From Tardiphaga sp051811025 (GTDB lineage: Bacteria; Pseudomonadota; Alphaproteobacteria; Rhizobiales; Xanthobacteraceae), in the NCBI RefSeq assembly GCF_051811025.1, contig NZ_JBPWQE010000001.1, forward strand, positions 4,154,001-4,218,000: DNA of 64,000 nucleotides, written 5' to 3'. Below the pieces are notes generated by a model. That model was not told where the DNA came from and ran no database searches. It was given only the letters and a program-made list of their open reading frames with translations. Of the stretch, positions 1 through 9,008 are shown piece after piece (position 1 is the stretch's first letter; every line of letters begins with the position of its first letter). The translations under genes and the position numbers were made by a program.

Positions 1-1275
1 GTGCTGGGGCACATCTTCGGCATCAAAATCGGACACACGCTTGGCCTCTATGCCGGATCGATGACGAGCACCGCAACGCTTCAGGCGGCGCTCGACGTCA
101 TGAAGAACAAGGATCCGTCGATCGGCTATTCGATCGCATATCCTTTTGGGGTCATCGGGCCGATTCTCTGCATCTACTTCATGACACGGATCGTGAAGCC
201 CAAATTCCCTGCAAAAGCACAGCGCTTTCACATGGGCGAGATCTCGATAGGCCAGGCCTTTGCAGGGAAGAGGCTTGACGTACTGACCGGCAACGCCCTC
301 ACCGACATCCAGGTCACGATGGTTCGAAAGGACGGGCGCAATCTCGTTCCGGCACCCGATACGGTTTTATCGGCAGGCGACGCGCTGATGGTCATCGCGG
401 AAAGCGAGGAAGCAATCGCCAGCGCGGCTGCGCAACTCGGGAAACTGGAGCCCGGCAAGCTGGCAAGCGATCGCGCCGATCTCGACTACATCCGGGTCTT
501 CGTCGGAAAAGCCAATGTGGTTGGCGTACCGCTTGCCAGCCTCCCGATGCCGGCCGGCTATCCGACCCATCTGCTGCACGTTCGGCGATACGATGCCGAT
601 CTCGTGCCCTCACCCGGCCTCATGCTGGAATTCGGCGACCGGGTCGGTGTGCTGACGCCTCCGGACCGTAAGGAAGAGATCCGGCGTCACTTTGGCGACA
701 CGGTGAAGGCGGCTGCCGAATTCAGTTATGTGTCGCTCGGCCTCGGGATGGTGCTCGGAGTCTTGCTCGGACTTATTCCGATCCCGATTCCGGGCATCGG
801 AATCGTCACGCTCGGCATCGGAGGCGGGCCCCTGATCGTCGCGCTCATTCTCGGCAAGCTGCGTCGGACCGGCCCCTTGCTCTGGACCATGCCATTACCG
901 GCCAACATCGTTCTTCGCAATTTCGGCCTGGCGATGTTTCTCGCCACCGTCGGCGTCAATGCCGGACAGCCCTTTGTCCGCACCGTCGCGGAATCCGGCT
1001 TCACAATGTTGTTCATCGGCGTAGCCGTTCTTCTGACGACGGTGGCCATCGTTCTGCTGGTCGGCCATTACGTCCTGAGAATCCCCTATGACGACTTGGT
1101 CGGCGTCGCCTCCGGTGCGACCGGAAATCCCGCCATTCTGGTCTATTCGACGAAAATGGCACCGACCGAGCGTCCGGATATCGGCTACGCGATGATCTTC
1201 CCGTCGATGACACTCGTGAAGGTGATCGCAGCGCAGATCGTCGGACTTCTGGCGACGAGTGGCGCCGGTGGATAG
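1..1275 (+). CDS. Aspartate:alanine exchanger-like transporter (AspT/YidE family), C-terminal part
   Basis: The gene is cut by the window edge; 424 residues are visible and the N-terminal membrane half is missing. Visible order: end of the first transmembrane block, a cytoplasmic part with two RCK_C/TrkA-C-like modules (about residues 75-230), then a glycine-rich C-terminal transmembrane block (about 240-420). This duplicated-membrane plus TrkA-C layout is typical of AspT-type exchangers, which swap dicarboxylic amino acids for their decarboxylated products. The substrate here is not known. It precedes a formate/nitrite channel gene within tens of bases, so co-transcription is likely. Confidence 0.8.
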   Translation: MLGHIFGIKIGHTLGLYAGSMTSTATLQAALDVMKNKDPSIGYSIAYPFGVIGPILCIYFMTRIVKPKFPAKAQRFHMGEISIGQAFAGKRLDVLTGNALTDIQVTMVRKDGRNLVPAPDTVLSAGDALMVIAESEEAIASAAAQLGKLEPGKLASDRADLDYIRVFVGKANVVGVPLASLPMPAGYPTHLLHVRRYDADLVPSPGLMLEFGDRVGVLTPPDRKEEIRRHFGDTVKAAAEFSYVSLGLGMVLGVLLGLIPIPIPGIGIVTLGIGGGPLIVALILGKLRRTGPLLWTMPLPANIVLRNFGLAMFLATVGVNAGQPFVRTVAESGFTMLFIGVAVLLTTVAIVLLVGHYVLRIPYDDLVGVASGATGNPAILVYSTKMAPTERPDIGYAMIFPSMTLVKVIAAQIVGLLATSGAGG

Positions 1276-1327
1276 CCCCGCGAAGGGACATCAAGAGCAA
1301 GGTATTGGAACGGCCGAGGGTGCGTCC

Positions 1328-2179
1328 GTGTCGCAACCGCCGATCTTCAATCTGCAGGCTTACAGTCCAGCCGAAATCAAGGAGGCAGTCGAAAAGGTCG
1401 GCGTGAAAAAGGCCAACCTGCCGCTTCTGGCGTCTTTCATGCTAGCGATCGTGGCAGGCGGCGGTGTTGGCTTCGGCGCGCTCTACTTTACGATCGTCGC
1501 CAGCGATGCGTCGTTAAGCTTCGCGACCATACGCGTCGTCGGTGGACTCGTCTTCTCTCTGGGGCTAGCCCTCGTCCTTGTGGGAGGAGCCGAGCTGTTT
1601 ACCGGCAACAACCTGATCGTCATGGCATGGGCCAGCGGAAACGTGTCCACGCGGACGATGCTGCGCAACTGGACCATCGTCTGGTTCGGGAATCTGTTTG
1701 GAGCGCTCGGCCTCATTGTTCTGGTCTTCTTCTCTCATCATCTCGAGATGAATGATGGCCGCATCGGTCTATCGGTGTTGAATACAGCAGCCGGCAAAAT
1801 CCGTCCCGATCTGGTGACGCTGTTCTTTAAGGGCGTTTTGTGCAACGTCCTCGTATGCGCCGCTGTCTGGCTCGCTTATGCAGGCAGATCGGTCACCGAC
1901 AAGATGATTGCCGTCGTGTTGCCGGTCTCCGCGTTCATTGCGGCCGGCTTCGAGCACTGCGTCGCAAACATGTATTTCCTGCCATTGGCGTGGCTGATCA
2001 CCCAGACCGGTCACGCTCCGGCGAATGTCGATGTATCGTCGATCACCATGGCCGGTATCATTCACAACCTCGTACCGGTGACGCTTGGCAACATCGTGGG
2101 AGGCGCCGGCTTTGTCGGCATCGTCTACTGGGCGATTTACCGCGCGGCGTTCGGTGCAGCCTATCGAGATCAGAAATAG
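1328..2179 (+). CDS. Formate/nitrite transporter family channel (FocA/NirC type)
   Basis: About 283 residues, the usual length of the pentameric FNT anion channels that pass formate, nitrite or related monovalent anions across the inner membrane. Six hydrophobic segments are visible. The glycine-rich AELFTGNN segment after the second helix and HCVANMYFLP in the fifth repeat region match FNT signatures. I prefer the GTG at 1328 because GAGG lies 8 nt upstream; an in-frame GTG at 1259 would overlap the exchanger gene by 17 nt. Proximity to an exchanger and to a Pta-AckA operon elsewhere in the window suggests organic-acid traffic under low oxygen (inference). Confidence 0.85.
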   Translation: MSQPPIFNLQAYSPAEIKEAVEKVGVKKANLPLLASFMLAIVAGGGVGFGALYFTIVASDASLSFATIRVVGGLVFSLGLALVLVGGAELFTGNNLIVMAWASGNVSTRTMLRNWTIVWFGNLFGALGLIVLVFFSHHLEMNDGRIGLSVLNTAAGKIRPDLVTLFFKGVLCNVLVCAAVWLAYAGRSVTDKMIAVVLPVSAFIAAGFEHCVANMYFLPLAWLITQTGHAPANVDVSSITMAGIIHNLVPVTLGNIVGGAGFVGIVYWAIYRAAFGAAYRDQK

Positions 2180-2215
2180 CAGGTTCAATTTTATTGCTTG
2201 AATTGGCTGAGCAGA

Positions 2216-3109
2216 ATGTCGCCCCAGATCGAACACCACCAACCCGCTGTAAGCGCCACAATTGCGGCTGCCATGTTCTTCGCAGCTGTGGCCGCCACCA
2301 GCAATGTGGATGCGGCACCACGTTCCAGGCCCAACCAGATCAAATACGAATATGTTCGCCCAAAGGATCCGTCACACCAGGCGATCTACGATCAGATGAA
2401 ACAGGGCCAGGCTCTGGAGCACCTGCAGCAATTGCTAAGCCCGCTCCGCCTTCCCTATCCGCTGACACTCAAGGTCGCGAGTTGTGACGGTGTAGCCGAC
2501 GCATGGTACGAGAACGAAGTCGTGACGCTGTGCTACGAACTTCTGGCGGAGATTCTGAAGACTGCGACGACGCGAGATCTCCCTGCCGGTGTCTCCAAGG
2601 CCGATACTATCCTGGGTCCCGCGCTCGATGTATTCCTGCACGAAACCGGACACGCGGTTTTCGACATGCTGCAAATCCCGGTGCTTGGCCGGGAGGAAGA
2701 CGCAGCCGATCAGTTCTCCGCATACATCATGCTTCGCCTGAGTAAAGACGAGGCCCGCAGAATGATCTTGGGCGCGGCCTACCGTCGCGCAACCGACATT
2801 CCGCCACTGGAGACCGAATCTGCCCGTGATAAATTCTCTGATGAACATTCGCTGCCTGCCCAGCGAGCGTTCAATGTCTTGTGTATCGCTTACGGCGCAG
2901 ACAAGAAGCTGTTCTCCGATATCGTCGAAAAGGATCTCCTGCCCAAACAGCGAGCCGAGACCTGCGAGATAGACTACGACGATGTTACCTTCGCCATGAC
3001 AACATTGATCGGCCCGCACATCGACAAGACTGCGGCCAAGAAATTTCATGAGGTATGGACGAGAACTGTCAGCGCCCGACGTGCGCGTTTGAATCGCGAA
3101 CAGCAGTAG
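2216..3109 (+). CDS. Secreted DUF4344-type putative zinc metallopeptidase
   Basis: About 297 residues with an N-terminal hydrophobic signal segment ending near SNVDAAP, so probably exported. The segment HETGHAVFD (about residues 142-150) gives a HExxH zinc motif, followed by REEDAADQFSAY, where the second Glu/Asp cluster resembles the downstream zinc ligand of DUF4344 proteins. Cysteines at CDGVADAW and CYELLAE are probably paired. Substrate unknown. The TTG at 2198 is an alternative start; ATG 2216 was chosen although neither has a strong ribosome site. Confidence 0.75.
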   Translation: MSPQIEHHQPAVSATIAAAMFFAAVAATSNVDAAPRSRPNQIKYEYVRPKDPSHQAIYDQMKQGQALEHLQQLLSPLRLPYPLTLKVASCDGVADAWYENEVVTLCYELLAEILKTATTRDLPAGVSKADTILGPALDVFLHETGHAVFDMLQIPVLGREEDAADQFSAYIMLRLSKDEARRMILGAAYRRATDIPPLETESARDKFSDEHSLPAQRAFNVLCIAYGADKKLFSDIVEKDLLPKQRAETCEIDYDDVTFAMTTLIGPHIDKTAAKKFHEVWTRTVSARRARLNREQQ

Positions 3110-3156
3110 ACTTTGATTTTTGCGCTGTCGCCAGCTTAACAGACGGAGAGCCCGCC

Positions 3157-3471
3157 TCATCTCACCCCGAGTAGCGAATGCCGAAAGCCGCTATCGCTCG
3201 CTTCTTTCCGACAAACGAAACTTCCCGTCGCGCCTCGCCCATACTTCTTCTGTCGCTTGAGGTAGTAGAACTCCTTGCGGAAATCGAGCCAAACAACAGC
3301 ATCATCAGGACAATGCGCTCGCGCCTGCGTTTCATATCGAAACGTAGTGAGCGGCTGAGCAGTAACGGCAGTCGGAGAGACAGCGAACGTCACGATTATC
3401 AGGAACGCGCATACACAAAGATGCCATCTTGACGTCGCACTACCGCAAACGGCGGAAGACTGATCTGACAT
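3157..3471 (-). CDS. Small secreted protein with CPDDAVVWLD motif
   Basis: About 104 residues from ATG at 3471. A signal peptide is visible (hydrophobic stretch ending PTAVTAQP). The mature part has the pattern HCPDDAVVWLD, then YYLKRQKKYG and a FVCRKEA end, with two cysteines. That is a small secreted family I recognise as frequent in Bradyrhizobiaceae; its function is unknown. The longer frame up to 3594 is probably not translated because its N-terminal extension lacks protein-like character. Confidence 0.65.
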   Translation of the reverse strand: MSDQSSAVCGSATSRWHLCVCAFLIIVTFAVSPTAVTAQPLTTFRYETQARAHCPDDAVVWLDFRKEFYYLKRQKKYGRGATGSFVCRKEASDSGFRHSLLGVR

Positions 3472-3601
3472 CGCCTGCACTGCAACCGTGTTCACGGGAA
3501 ACTCCAAATCGTCGTGCAGTGCGCCCCGGAAATTTCGGGTGCCCTCGTCCTGAGCGCTTCCTGCGCAATGACAGGGAGCATCACCGCAAACCATCCACGT
3601 C

Positions 3602-4072
3602 TCACTCCTTCAGGGTAATCGTGATCTGGCCGAGGTTGCCGGCAAGCTCCACTCCCGCTCGGGGTCCGCTCAAAGAAATTCTTACACCCTTCCCGTTTGT
3701 AAGCTGAATGCCGCCGATCCCGCCAACGAGTGCGCCACCGCTTCCAACGGAGCTATAGGTACCGGCGAAGTCGCTGATCTGCCTTATTCCCCAGGCCCAT
3801 CCCTTGAGCCGAATAAGGGACGCTCCTGCTGTAAATCCGAGACTTAGGCCCGACACCCTGAACGGATAGTCGCGACCGCGATATGTCACGATGCCGCTGC
3901 CGCCGCCGGCGCCCAGGATCAGTCCCGCCTTCAGCAACTTTACCCGAACATAGCCTGGCGCCTGAGCCCGGGACGGCGTCACCGGAACAGTCAATGTGAG
4001 CAGTGCAACCGCCGTCAGGTGCATCACGAGCAGACGCAACGCAGATATCCCGTGCTCAGGGCTTTTCTGCAT
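3602..4072 (-). CDS. Secreted glycine-rich protein, paralogue of the gene at 13499-13951
   Basis: Up to 156 residues (start 4072, or ATG 4024 if the signal peptide begins at MHLTAVALL). A signal peptide ends near SRAQAP. The mature part is glycine-rich and shares with the 13499-13951 product the pattern GGG-G-YRG-YPF-VSG-S-GFT-GAS and a GVR/VILxLSGPxxGxE end. The overall look is of a small beta-rich YSC84-like fold, but I cannot assign a family firmly. It overlaps the upstream DUF2950 gene by 17 nt and is probably the last gene of that operon. Confidence 0.6.
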   Translation of the reverse strand: MQKSPEHGISALRLLVMHLTAVALLTLTVPVTPSRAQAPGYVRVKLLKAGLILGAGGGSGIVTYRGRDYPFRVSGLSLGFTAGASLIRLKGWAWGIRQISDFAGTYSSVGSGGALVGGIGGIQLTNGKGVRISLSGPRAGVELAGNLGQITITLKE

Positions 4073-4979
4073 TGACTTTCTTCCACGTCTGGTCCGGATC
4101 GAACAGGGACATGCGCCTCACGATCCGGTCTGTCTGCGGTCCGAGATCCTTTTCGTAAACGGTCCCGGCATGGTTGACCATGAACGTCTTGACGCCGGAA
4201 TTTCCGTATTCGGCAGGCCAGGCGATTAACCCATAGCCGCCGATCATCTTGCCTTTCACCAAATAGATGTGTGCGCCGCCAGGGGCATTGGACCCCTGTC
4301 CTTTCAGTATGCGGAAATAGTAACCGTGATACGGCTGCGGCTTTTCACCGACCTGGTAGCCTTCGGTTGAAGCTTCTGCGACCAATGCACCCAATGGGCT
4401 CGGATCGCTATCATCACGCCAGAACAGCCCGTCTTTCTTACCCGGCGTCGATACAATCCGCTGCGCATAAACGCCTGCGCCCTCGCCGCGGTCCTTGTCG
4501 GCATATTCATTCTGGGCGTCGACATAGGCGAGACTGGTCTGGATCGCATCGAGCTCGTTACGGCCGATACGACGATACAGGACCTCGATGCGGCCCTCTT
4601 CAGCATCGAATTCCCAACCCGTCTTGGTGTTGATGAGCGGGATCGGGAACGGAAAGTCGTCCGTGCCGAGCATCAAGGTGGCTCTCTTGTTGCCCTCCGT
4701 CTTGATCGCATGCTTGGCGTCATACATGGACGTGAAGCGCAGACGCGTGTCAGCGTCGGCCACCTCGTCACCCGACGAGACGATGTCATCGGCCGCCTTG
4801 CCGAGGACCTTTAGAATATCGCTCGCGCCGCTCTTCACCGCGACGGCGAGCGCCGCCGCAGCAGCCTCCGGTGTTGGAAAGGATTGCTGCGCCTCGGACA
4901 CCGAGTTCATAAGAACCAGCGCCACGACAGCCGCCGCAGTTGTCGTTGCAGCGCGATGGATTGACCTCCAAACAGTCAT
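4056..4979 (-). CDS. DUF2950 family secreted protein
   Basis: 307 residues from ATG 4979, which has GGAGGTG just upstream; a longer frame to 5021 lacks this. Signal peptide ends near NSVSEAQQ. The body matches DUF2950 (segments LINTKTGWEFDAEEGRIEVL, YVDAQNEYADKDR, YHGYYFRIL and GLIAWPAEYGNSG). DUF2950 genes are usually next to DUF3300 genes, as here, where start and upstream stop overlap as ATGA. The biochemical role is unknown; a periplasmic or envelope role is inferred from export and pairing. Confidence 0.85.
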   Translation of the reverse strand: MTVWRSIHRAATTTAAAVVALVLMNSVSEAQQSFPTPEAAAAALAVAVKSGASDILKVLGKAADDIVSSGDEVADADTRLRFTSMYDAKHAIKTEGNKRATLMLGTDDFPFPIPLINTKTGWEFDAEEGRIEVLYRRIGRNELDAIQTSLAYVDAQNEYADKDRGEGAGVYAQRIVSTPGKKDGLFWRDDSDPSPLGALVAEASTEGYQVGEKPQPYHGYYFRILKGQGSNAPGGAHIYLVKGKMIGGYGLIAWPAEYGNSGVKTFMVNHAGTVYEKDLGPQTDRIVRRMSLFDPDQTWKKVNAEKP

Positions 4980-6613
4980 GGCGACACCTCCGAAGGGATT
5001 CCTGCGCCGTTTGCAAGCCAATCACGGTAGGTGCGGAATGTCAGCCCGAGCGTCTCATAATTCACCCGCAGGTAGCCGTCGCTACCCCGCCTCACGGCAT
5101 CGGGCACCACGTTTTCGACTTCCTGCGCGATCACGCCGACATAGGCCTTCTGGCCGCCAAGATAGCTAAAGCGATAATATCCGAGACCGTTGGCGAGATG
5201 GCCGAGCAGGACGACGTCATGCTTCAGGGCGATGTCAGACCGCCGCCCACCGCCTCCGCCACCTCGGAAACCACCTCCGCCGCCGCCACGAAAACCACCT
5301 CCGCCACCGCCATGGAAGCCGCCGCCTCCGCGCGCACCAGCGAAGCTCGCCCCGCCGCCACCACGCGGCATGCTCGCCATGCTCGCCCGCCCACGTGCGG
5401 ACGCCGCCGCCGCCGCGCGGCCGGACGACACATTCATTGCGCCGCCACGATTTCCTCCGCCAGCGCTACGCCCGGCCGCGCCGGCCCCGCCACGGCTAGC
5501 CGCCTTCGCACGATCACCGCCGCCTTTGGCGCGATTGCCAGCCTTTGCGCGATCGGCGCCGCCTTTGGCTCGGTCCGCAACGCCGGCGCGATCTCCACCG
5601 CCCGGCCGATCTCGCGTGCCAGCGCCAGCGCCGCCTCGATCTCCCGCGCGATCGCCAGCGCCCTGGTTCGGACGCAGCACCTGCTGCCCGTCGCGACCAC
5701 GGAAGTCCATCCGGTTGGAGGCGCCGGCCTTCAGATTGTTGTTGCTGAAGCGCTGCTGAACATTGGCGTTGTTATAGCGCACGCCCTGGCGATGCGCCGG
5801 ATTGTGCTGCCAACCGTTTCCAATGTTGGTCGTGCGATGGTTGACGTAAACGTTGCGGTTACCCCAGTTGACGCCACCGCCCCAATAGTTCCCCCAACGC
5901 CCGATCGCCCATGCGGTGCCGAAGGCGACCCCCGCCGCGACAACCCCCGCGCCGATATAGGACGGGTACCCGAAGTAATACGGTGGATAGTCCGCATAAG
6001 GCCAGGCCCCGTACACCGTTGCCGGATCGTAATACGGCACGTAGACCGCGGCAGGATCCGCCTGCTCGATCACGACCACCTGCTTGCTCTCCTGGGTCTT
6101 GACGCTCACCTTTTGCTGCTTGGTGGTGACGAGCTTTTTGTTGTCGTAGGCTTTCGCCCGCAGCCGCTGGATCGCATCCATGATATCCGGCTGTTGAGCG
6201 AGCACCGCATCGCCAAGGCTCTTTGTCCAGTCGACCTTGTCGCTCATCATCGCCAGGACGTCCGGAGTGCTGACCAGAGCCTTGACGCTGTCGTCCCACG
6301 CCTGCTTATCGACCGCTTCCTTCAGCGCGTCCCCCTTAAGCGACTTGCGTTCCTTCGCCCAACGATCTGCCTGCACTACCTCCAGCGGGTAGGTCGATGC
6401 TGCCAGGACATTAGCGAGCAGTTCGTCGGGATAAAGCGCAATGGGTGCGACCAAGGCCTCAAGTTGCTCAGGCTTCAGCAACTCTACGCTGGGCGTTGAT
6501 TGGCCCACCGGGGCGCCTGAAGCCGGCGCCTTGTCAGCCGTTTGAGCCGAGGCAGCAACAGGGATAGTCATCATCAATGCAAGCGTGATCAGGATCTTGC
6601 GCCAGCAGAACAT
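4976..6613 (-). CDS. DUF3300 protein with Gly/Arg-rich linker and C-terminal S74-type chaperone domain
   Basis: 545 residues. Signal peptide (residues 1-24), DUF3300 core (about 45-270; IALYPDELLANVLAASTYPL, YVPYYDPATVYG), then an about 170-residue low-complexity Gly/Arg/Ala region with GGGGGF repeats. The C-terminus (about 463-545) starts SDIALKHDV and contains YVGVIAQEV and DGYLRVNY, which match the intramolecular chaperone domain of peptidase S74; the Ser and Lys of the autocleavage dyad are present. First gene of the DUF3300-DUF2950 operon, with a strong GGAGG site and a perfect FixK/FNR box 57 bp upstream. The fusion suggests a trimeric surface or periplasmic fibre that matures by self-cleavage (inference). 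Confidence 0.85.
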   Translation of the reverse strand: MFCWRKILITLALMMTIPVAASAQTADKAPASGAPVGQSTPSVELLKPEQLEALVAPIALYPDELLANVLAASTYPLEVVQADRWAKERKSLKGDALKEAVDKQAWDDSVKALVSTPDVLAMMSDKVDWTKSLGDAVLAQQPDIMDAIQRLRAKAYDNKKLVTTKQQKVSVKTQESKQVVVIEQADPAAVYVPYYDPATVYGAWPYADYPPYYFGYPSYIGAGVVAAGVAFGTAWAIGRWGNYWGGGVNWGNRNVYVNHRTTNIGNGWQHNPAHRQGVRYNNANVQQRFSNNNLKAGASNRMDFRGRDGQQVLRPNQGAGDRAGDRGGAGAGTRDRPGGGDRAGVADRAKGGADRAKAGNRAKGGGDRAKAASRGGAGAAGRSAGGGNRGGAMNVSSGRAAAAASARGRASMASMPRGGGGASFAGARGGGGFHGGGGGGFRGGGGGGFRGGGGGGRRSDIALKHDVVLLGHLANGLGYYRFSYLGGQKAYVGVIAQEVENVVPDAVRRGSDGYLRVNYETLGLTFRTYRDWLANGAGIPSEVSP

Positions 6614-6669
6614 CTCACCCTCCTCCGGGCTTCACTCCGGAAAGCATCGGTCGAAGCGAGGTGGGTCCT

Positions 6670-6683
6670 TTGATCAAGATCAA
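6670..6683. promoter_or_regulatory. FixK/FNR-type box upstream of the DUF3300 operon
   Basis: TTGATCAAGATCAA is a perfect palindrome of the TTGAT-N4-ATCAA class bound by FNR/FixK proteins. Its centre is about 63 bp upstream of the DUF3300 start, which allows a class II activator position near -41.5. Confidence 0.75.
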
Positions 6684-6728
6684 GGAAAGGTAGCGTTGCG
6701 CAGTGCTGCGATGCGGGAATTTCGGGCT

Positions 6729-8642
6729 TTATAGTGGCGTGAGCCGCCCGCGAGCAATTGGGATCGTGATGATAAAAAGCGCGCCGCCCGATTCTTGATT
6801 CACTGCAGAGATTTGCCCGTTGTGCGCCTCGACAATGGTGCGAGCGATGGCGAGCCCCATTCCCAAGCCTTGCGGTTTGGTGGTGAAGAAGGGATCGAAA
6901 ATTTTCTTCATATCGCCCGTCACGATTCCAGGGCCGGTGTCGCCAATTCTGATTTCGGCATGCTGATCCAGTCGCGCCGTCGATACGTTGACTGCACCAG
7001 CTCGCGCATCCGCCTCCGAGATTGCATCCATTCCGTTAATGATCAGGTTGAGAATGACCTGTTGCAGCTGAACGGGATCACCCTTGACGTTCAATCGGCC
7101 CGAGACGCCAGCAAACTTCAGTACGACGCCGCGTCGATCGGCCAACGCCGCCACAAACCCGATCGCCTCCCGCACCGTGTCGTTCAGATCAATGTCCCTG
7201 ATCTCGAACGGCGTTTTCTTCAATACGCTACGAAGCCGTCGGATCACCTCGCTGGCCCGTTGATCGTCACGCCTGATGTCGGCCAGAATCTCCCTGACCT
7301 CGGCTAGATCTGGCGAGCTTTCCTTGAGCAAGAGTTCCGCCGTCTCTGTGTTGGTGAGAATGGAGCCGAGTGGCTGGTTCAGCTCATGCGCAATAGAGGT
7401 AGTCAACTCTCCGGCGGCCGAATAGCGGTTGACATGCGCGAGTTCTGCCAGTCGCTGCCGCGCTTCAACCTCAGCAAGACGCCGCCGACGACGTTGGTGC
7501 AACAAGCTGCTGATCAACCCCGTCTGGACCAAAATCACGGACGCGATCAGCAAAATCTGCCAGCGATACTGGACCCAAATATCGGGCTCACGGAACAGGA
7601 TTGTACTGCCCGGCGGCAGATTTCTCTCACTGATGCCCCAGCGCTGCATTTTCCGCCAATCGTATTTCGGTGCGGCAAACTCAATCGGTTCGAACTTGAT
7701 GTCCCCGGGCTTTTCACCGCCAAGGATTCGGATCGCAGCATTGACGGTTTTGTTGCTGGTCTCGGCGATCGAATGCATCGGACCACCAACGGTTTCTCCG
7801 CTAAAAAACGGCTCCTGGTAGGAAAAGATCGGGGCATTGGCCACGGCATGAAGGCTGCGCAGGGCCAGGTCGCCTTCGTGAACAACACCAGCACGGTCGA
7901 CTGACATTAGGCCCCAGAACAGGACGGTATGCGGCGTAAGCACAGATGCTCTTTTGAGGATTTCCGCGAACGAAAGATCGGCGTAGTAGACAAAGTTGAC
8001 TCGATCTTCCAAGGGCTTCAATTCCCGCTTCAGCTCTTCGAGCCAGAATTTCTCCAAAGCAGAGGCGCCTATCACAACGGCGATGGTCTGCGTCTCCGGC
8101 AAGACCTGAAGGATGTTTCTGAAAGCGGCCAGAAAATCATTCCGAACCGAAATGACGGTGTCATTTTCCGTGAGGTTCACGCGGTTCACAAGCCGCTGCT
8201 CCACCACAGTCAGAACCATCGGAGTCCCGGGAAAGAGACGCTCGCGATACTTCTGAACGAACCTTGCCGCGGGCGCCCCGATGCTCAACACGATATCGGC
8301 GGGATGGCTCTGGTAAAGCGAGTTCAAATAATCGACGAATGGAGCTTCCGGGCCTGGACTGTTGAACCTCGCCGTTAATAACCCATGTTCCTGGATGTCC
8401 AGCGGCCATGGCGATTGCTGCTGAAGCTCGGCCTTGATACTCGCGGCGTATTCACTCCAGGGACGAAATTCCCGACCAAACGAATGCAGCAGCAGCACGC
8501 GTTTTACTTCGCTGCGCTCGGCGGCGCCAGCAGATCCGGTTGGGACGGACATCCAGACCAGAATGCAGACACAGAGACGCGCGGCAAAACGTGATAGATC
8601 TACGGCAGCAACGGAGACCCGTCGTCTCATCCTCTTCACCAA
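6729..8642 (-). CDS. Sensor histidine kinase with periplasmic ABC-binding-protein-like sensor
   Basis: 637 residues. A signal anchor near residues 18-40 is followed by a periplasmic domain (about 45-345) resembling ABC_sub_bind proteins (LLHSFGREFRPW, VLSIGAPAARF, VFWG-like segments). A transmembrane helix (about 361-382) and an Arg-rich juxtamembrane coiled coil come next. The HisKA H-box is SIAHELNQPL with His419, followed by HATPase_c with N-box around 532, DTGPGI at 568 and GLGMGL at 592. No receiver is attached and none is adjacent. The nearest regulator is the FixJ-like protein at 18226-18837. The ligand is unknown. Confidence 0.88.
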   Translation of the reverse strand: MVKRMRRRVSVAAVDLSRFAARLCVCILVWMSVPTGSAGAAERSEVKRVLLLHSFGREFRPWSEYAASIKAELQQQSPWPLDIQEHGLLTARFNSPGPEAPFVDYLNSLYQSHPADIVLSIGAPAARFVQKYRERLFPGTPMVLTVVEQRLVNRVNLTENDTVISVRNDFLAAFRNILQVLPETQTIAVVIGASALEKFWLEELKRELKPLEDRVNFVYYADLSFAEILKRASVLTPHTVLFWGLMSVDRAGVVHEGDLALRSLHAVANAPIFSYQEPFFSGETVGGPMHSIAETSNKTVNAAIRILGGEKPGDIKFEPIEFAAPKYDWRKMQRWGISERNLPPGSTILFREPDIWVQYRWQILLIASVILVQTGLISSLLHQRRRRRLAEVEARQRLAELAHVNRYSAAGELTTSIAHELNQPLGSILTNTETAELLLKESSPDLAEVREILADIRRDDQRASEVIRRLRSVLKKTPFEIRDIDLNDTVREAIGFVAALADRRGVVLKFAGVSGRLNVKGDPVQLQQVILNLIINGMDAISEADARAGAVNVSTARLDQHAEIRIGDTGPGIVTGDMKKIFDPFFTTKPQGLGMGLAIARTIVEAHNGQISAVNQESGGALFIITIPIARGRLTPL

Positions 8643-8726
8643 CCGTCTGAGACTCGCGAACGACTACCATCGCACAGTGTCAGCGCGTGTGCATTTCTGC
8701 AACAGTTGACCTCGGCAGCACCGGCC

Positions 8727-9008
8727 TCAACAGACCGTCGTGACACGTCCGTAGGCATCCACGACTTGCCTGCATGTCGAACCATAGTAAGCACCCGCCG
8801 CCCCGGCCGCAGCTCCTACCGCGACGGCCCGGCGCGTGGTTCGGCGCGCTACCCCCGCATAGCTCATCGGTGTCAGCGGTCGCCCTACTCTCGCTTCAGC
8901 TACTGAGAATAGTCCATGCTCTATGATGTTTTTGCCACTCCATGACAATCCCGCTGCAGAGGACATCAGTACGGCTGTGACCATGATCACTCTTCGCATC
9001 AGTTTCAT
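8727..9008 (-). CDS. Small secreted protein with C-terminal Cys pair
   Basis: 93 residues. N-terminal signal sequence, then VGRPLTPMSYAGVARR, an Ala/Gly-rich hydrophobic stretch and a C-terminus STCRQVVDAYGRVTTVC whose two cysteines could pair. ATG at 9008 overlaps the stop of the DUF2092 gene as ATGA, so the two are translationally coupled. I do not recognise a function; such short YGR-C proteins are common in Bradyrhizobiaceae and probably periplasmic. Confidence 0.65.
   Translation of the reverse strand: MKLMRRVIMVTAVLMSSAAGLSWSGKNIIEHGLFSVAEARVGRPLTPMSYAGVARRTTRRAVAVGAAAGAAGAYYGSTCRQVVDAYGRVTTVC

Noticed and set aside
4940..6499. 519-residue plus-strand frame
   Set aside because: It mirrors the Gly/Arg-rich DUF3300 gene on the opposite strand; its composition is repetitive Ala/Thr/Arg and it has no domain.
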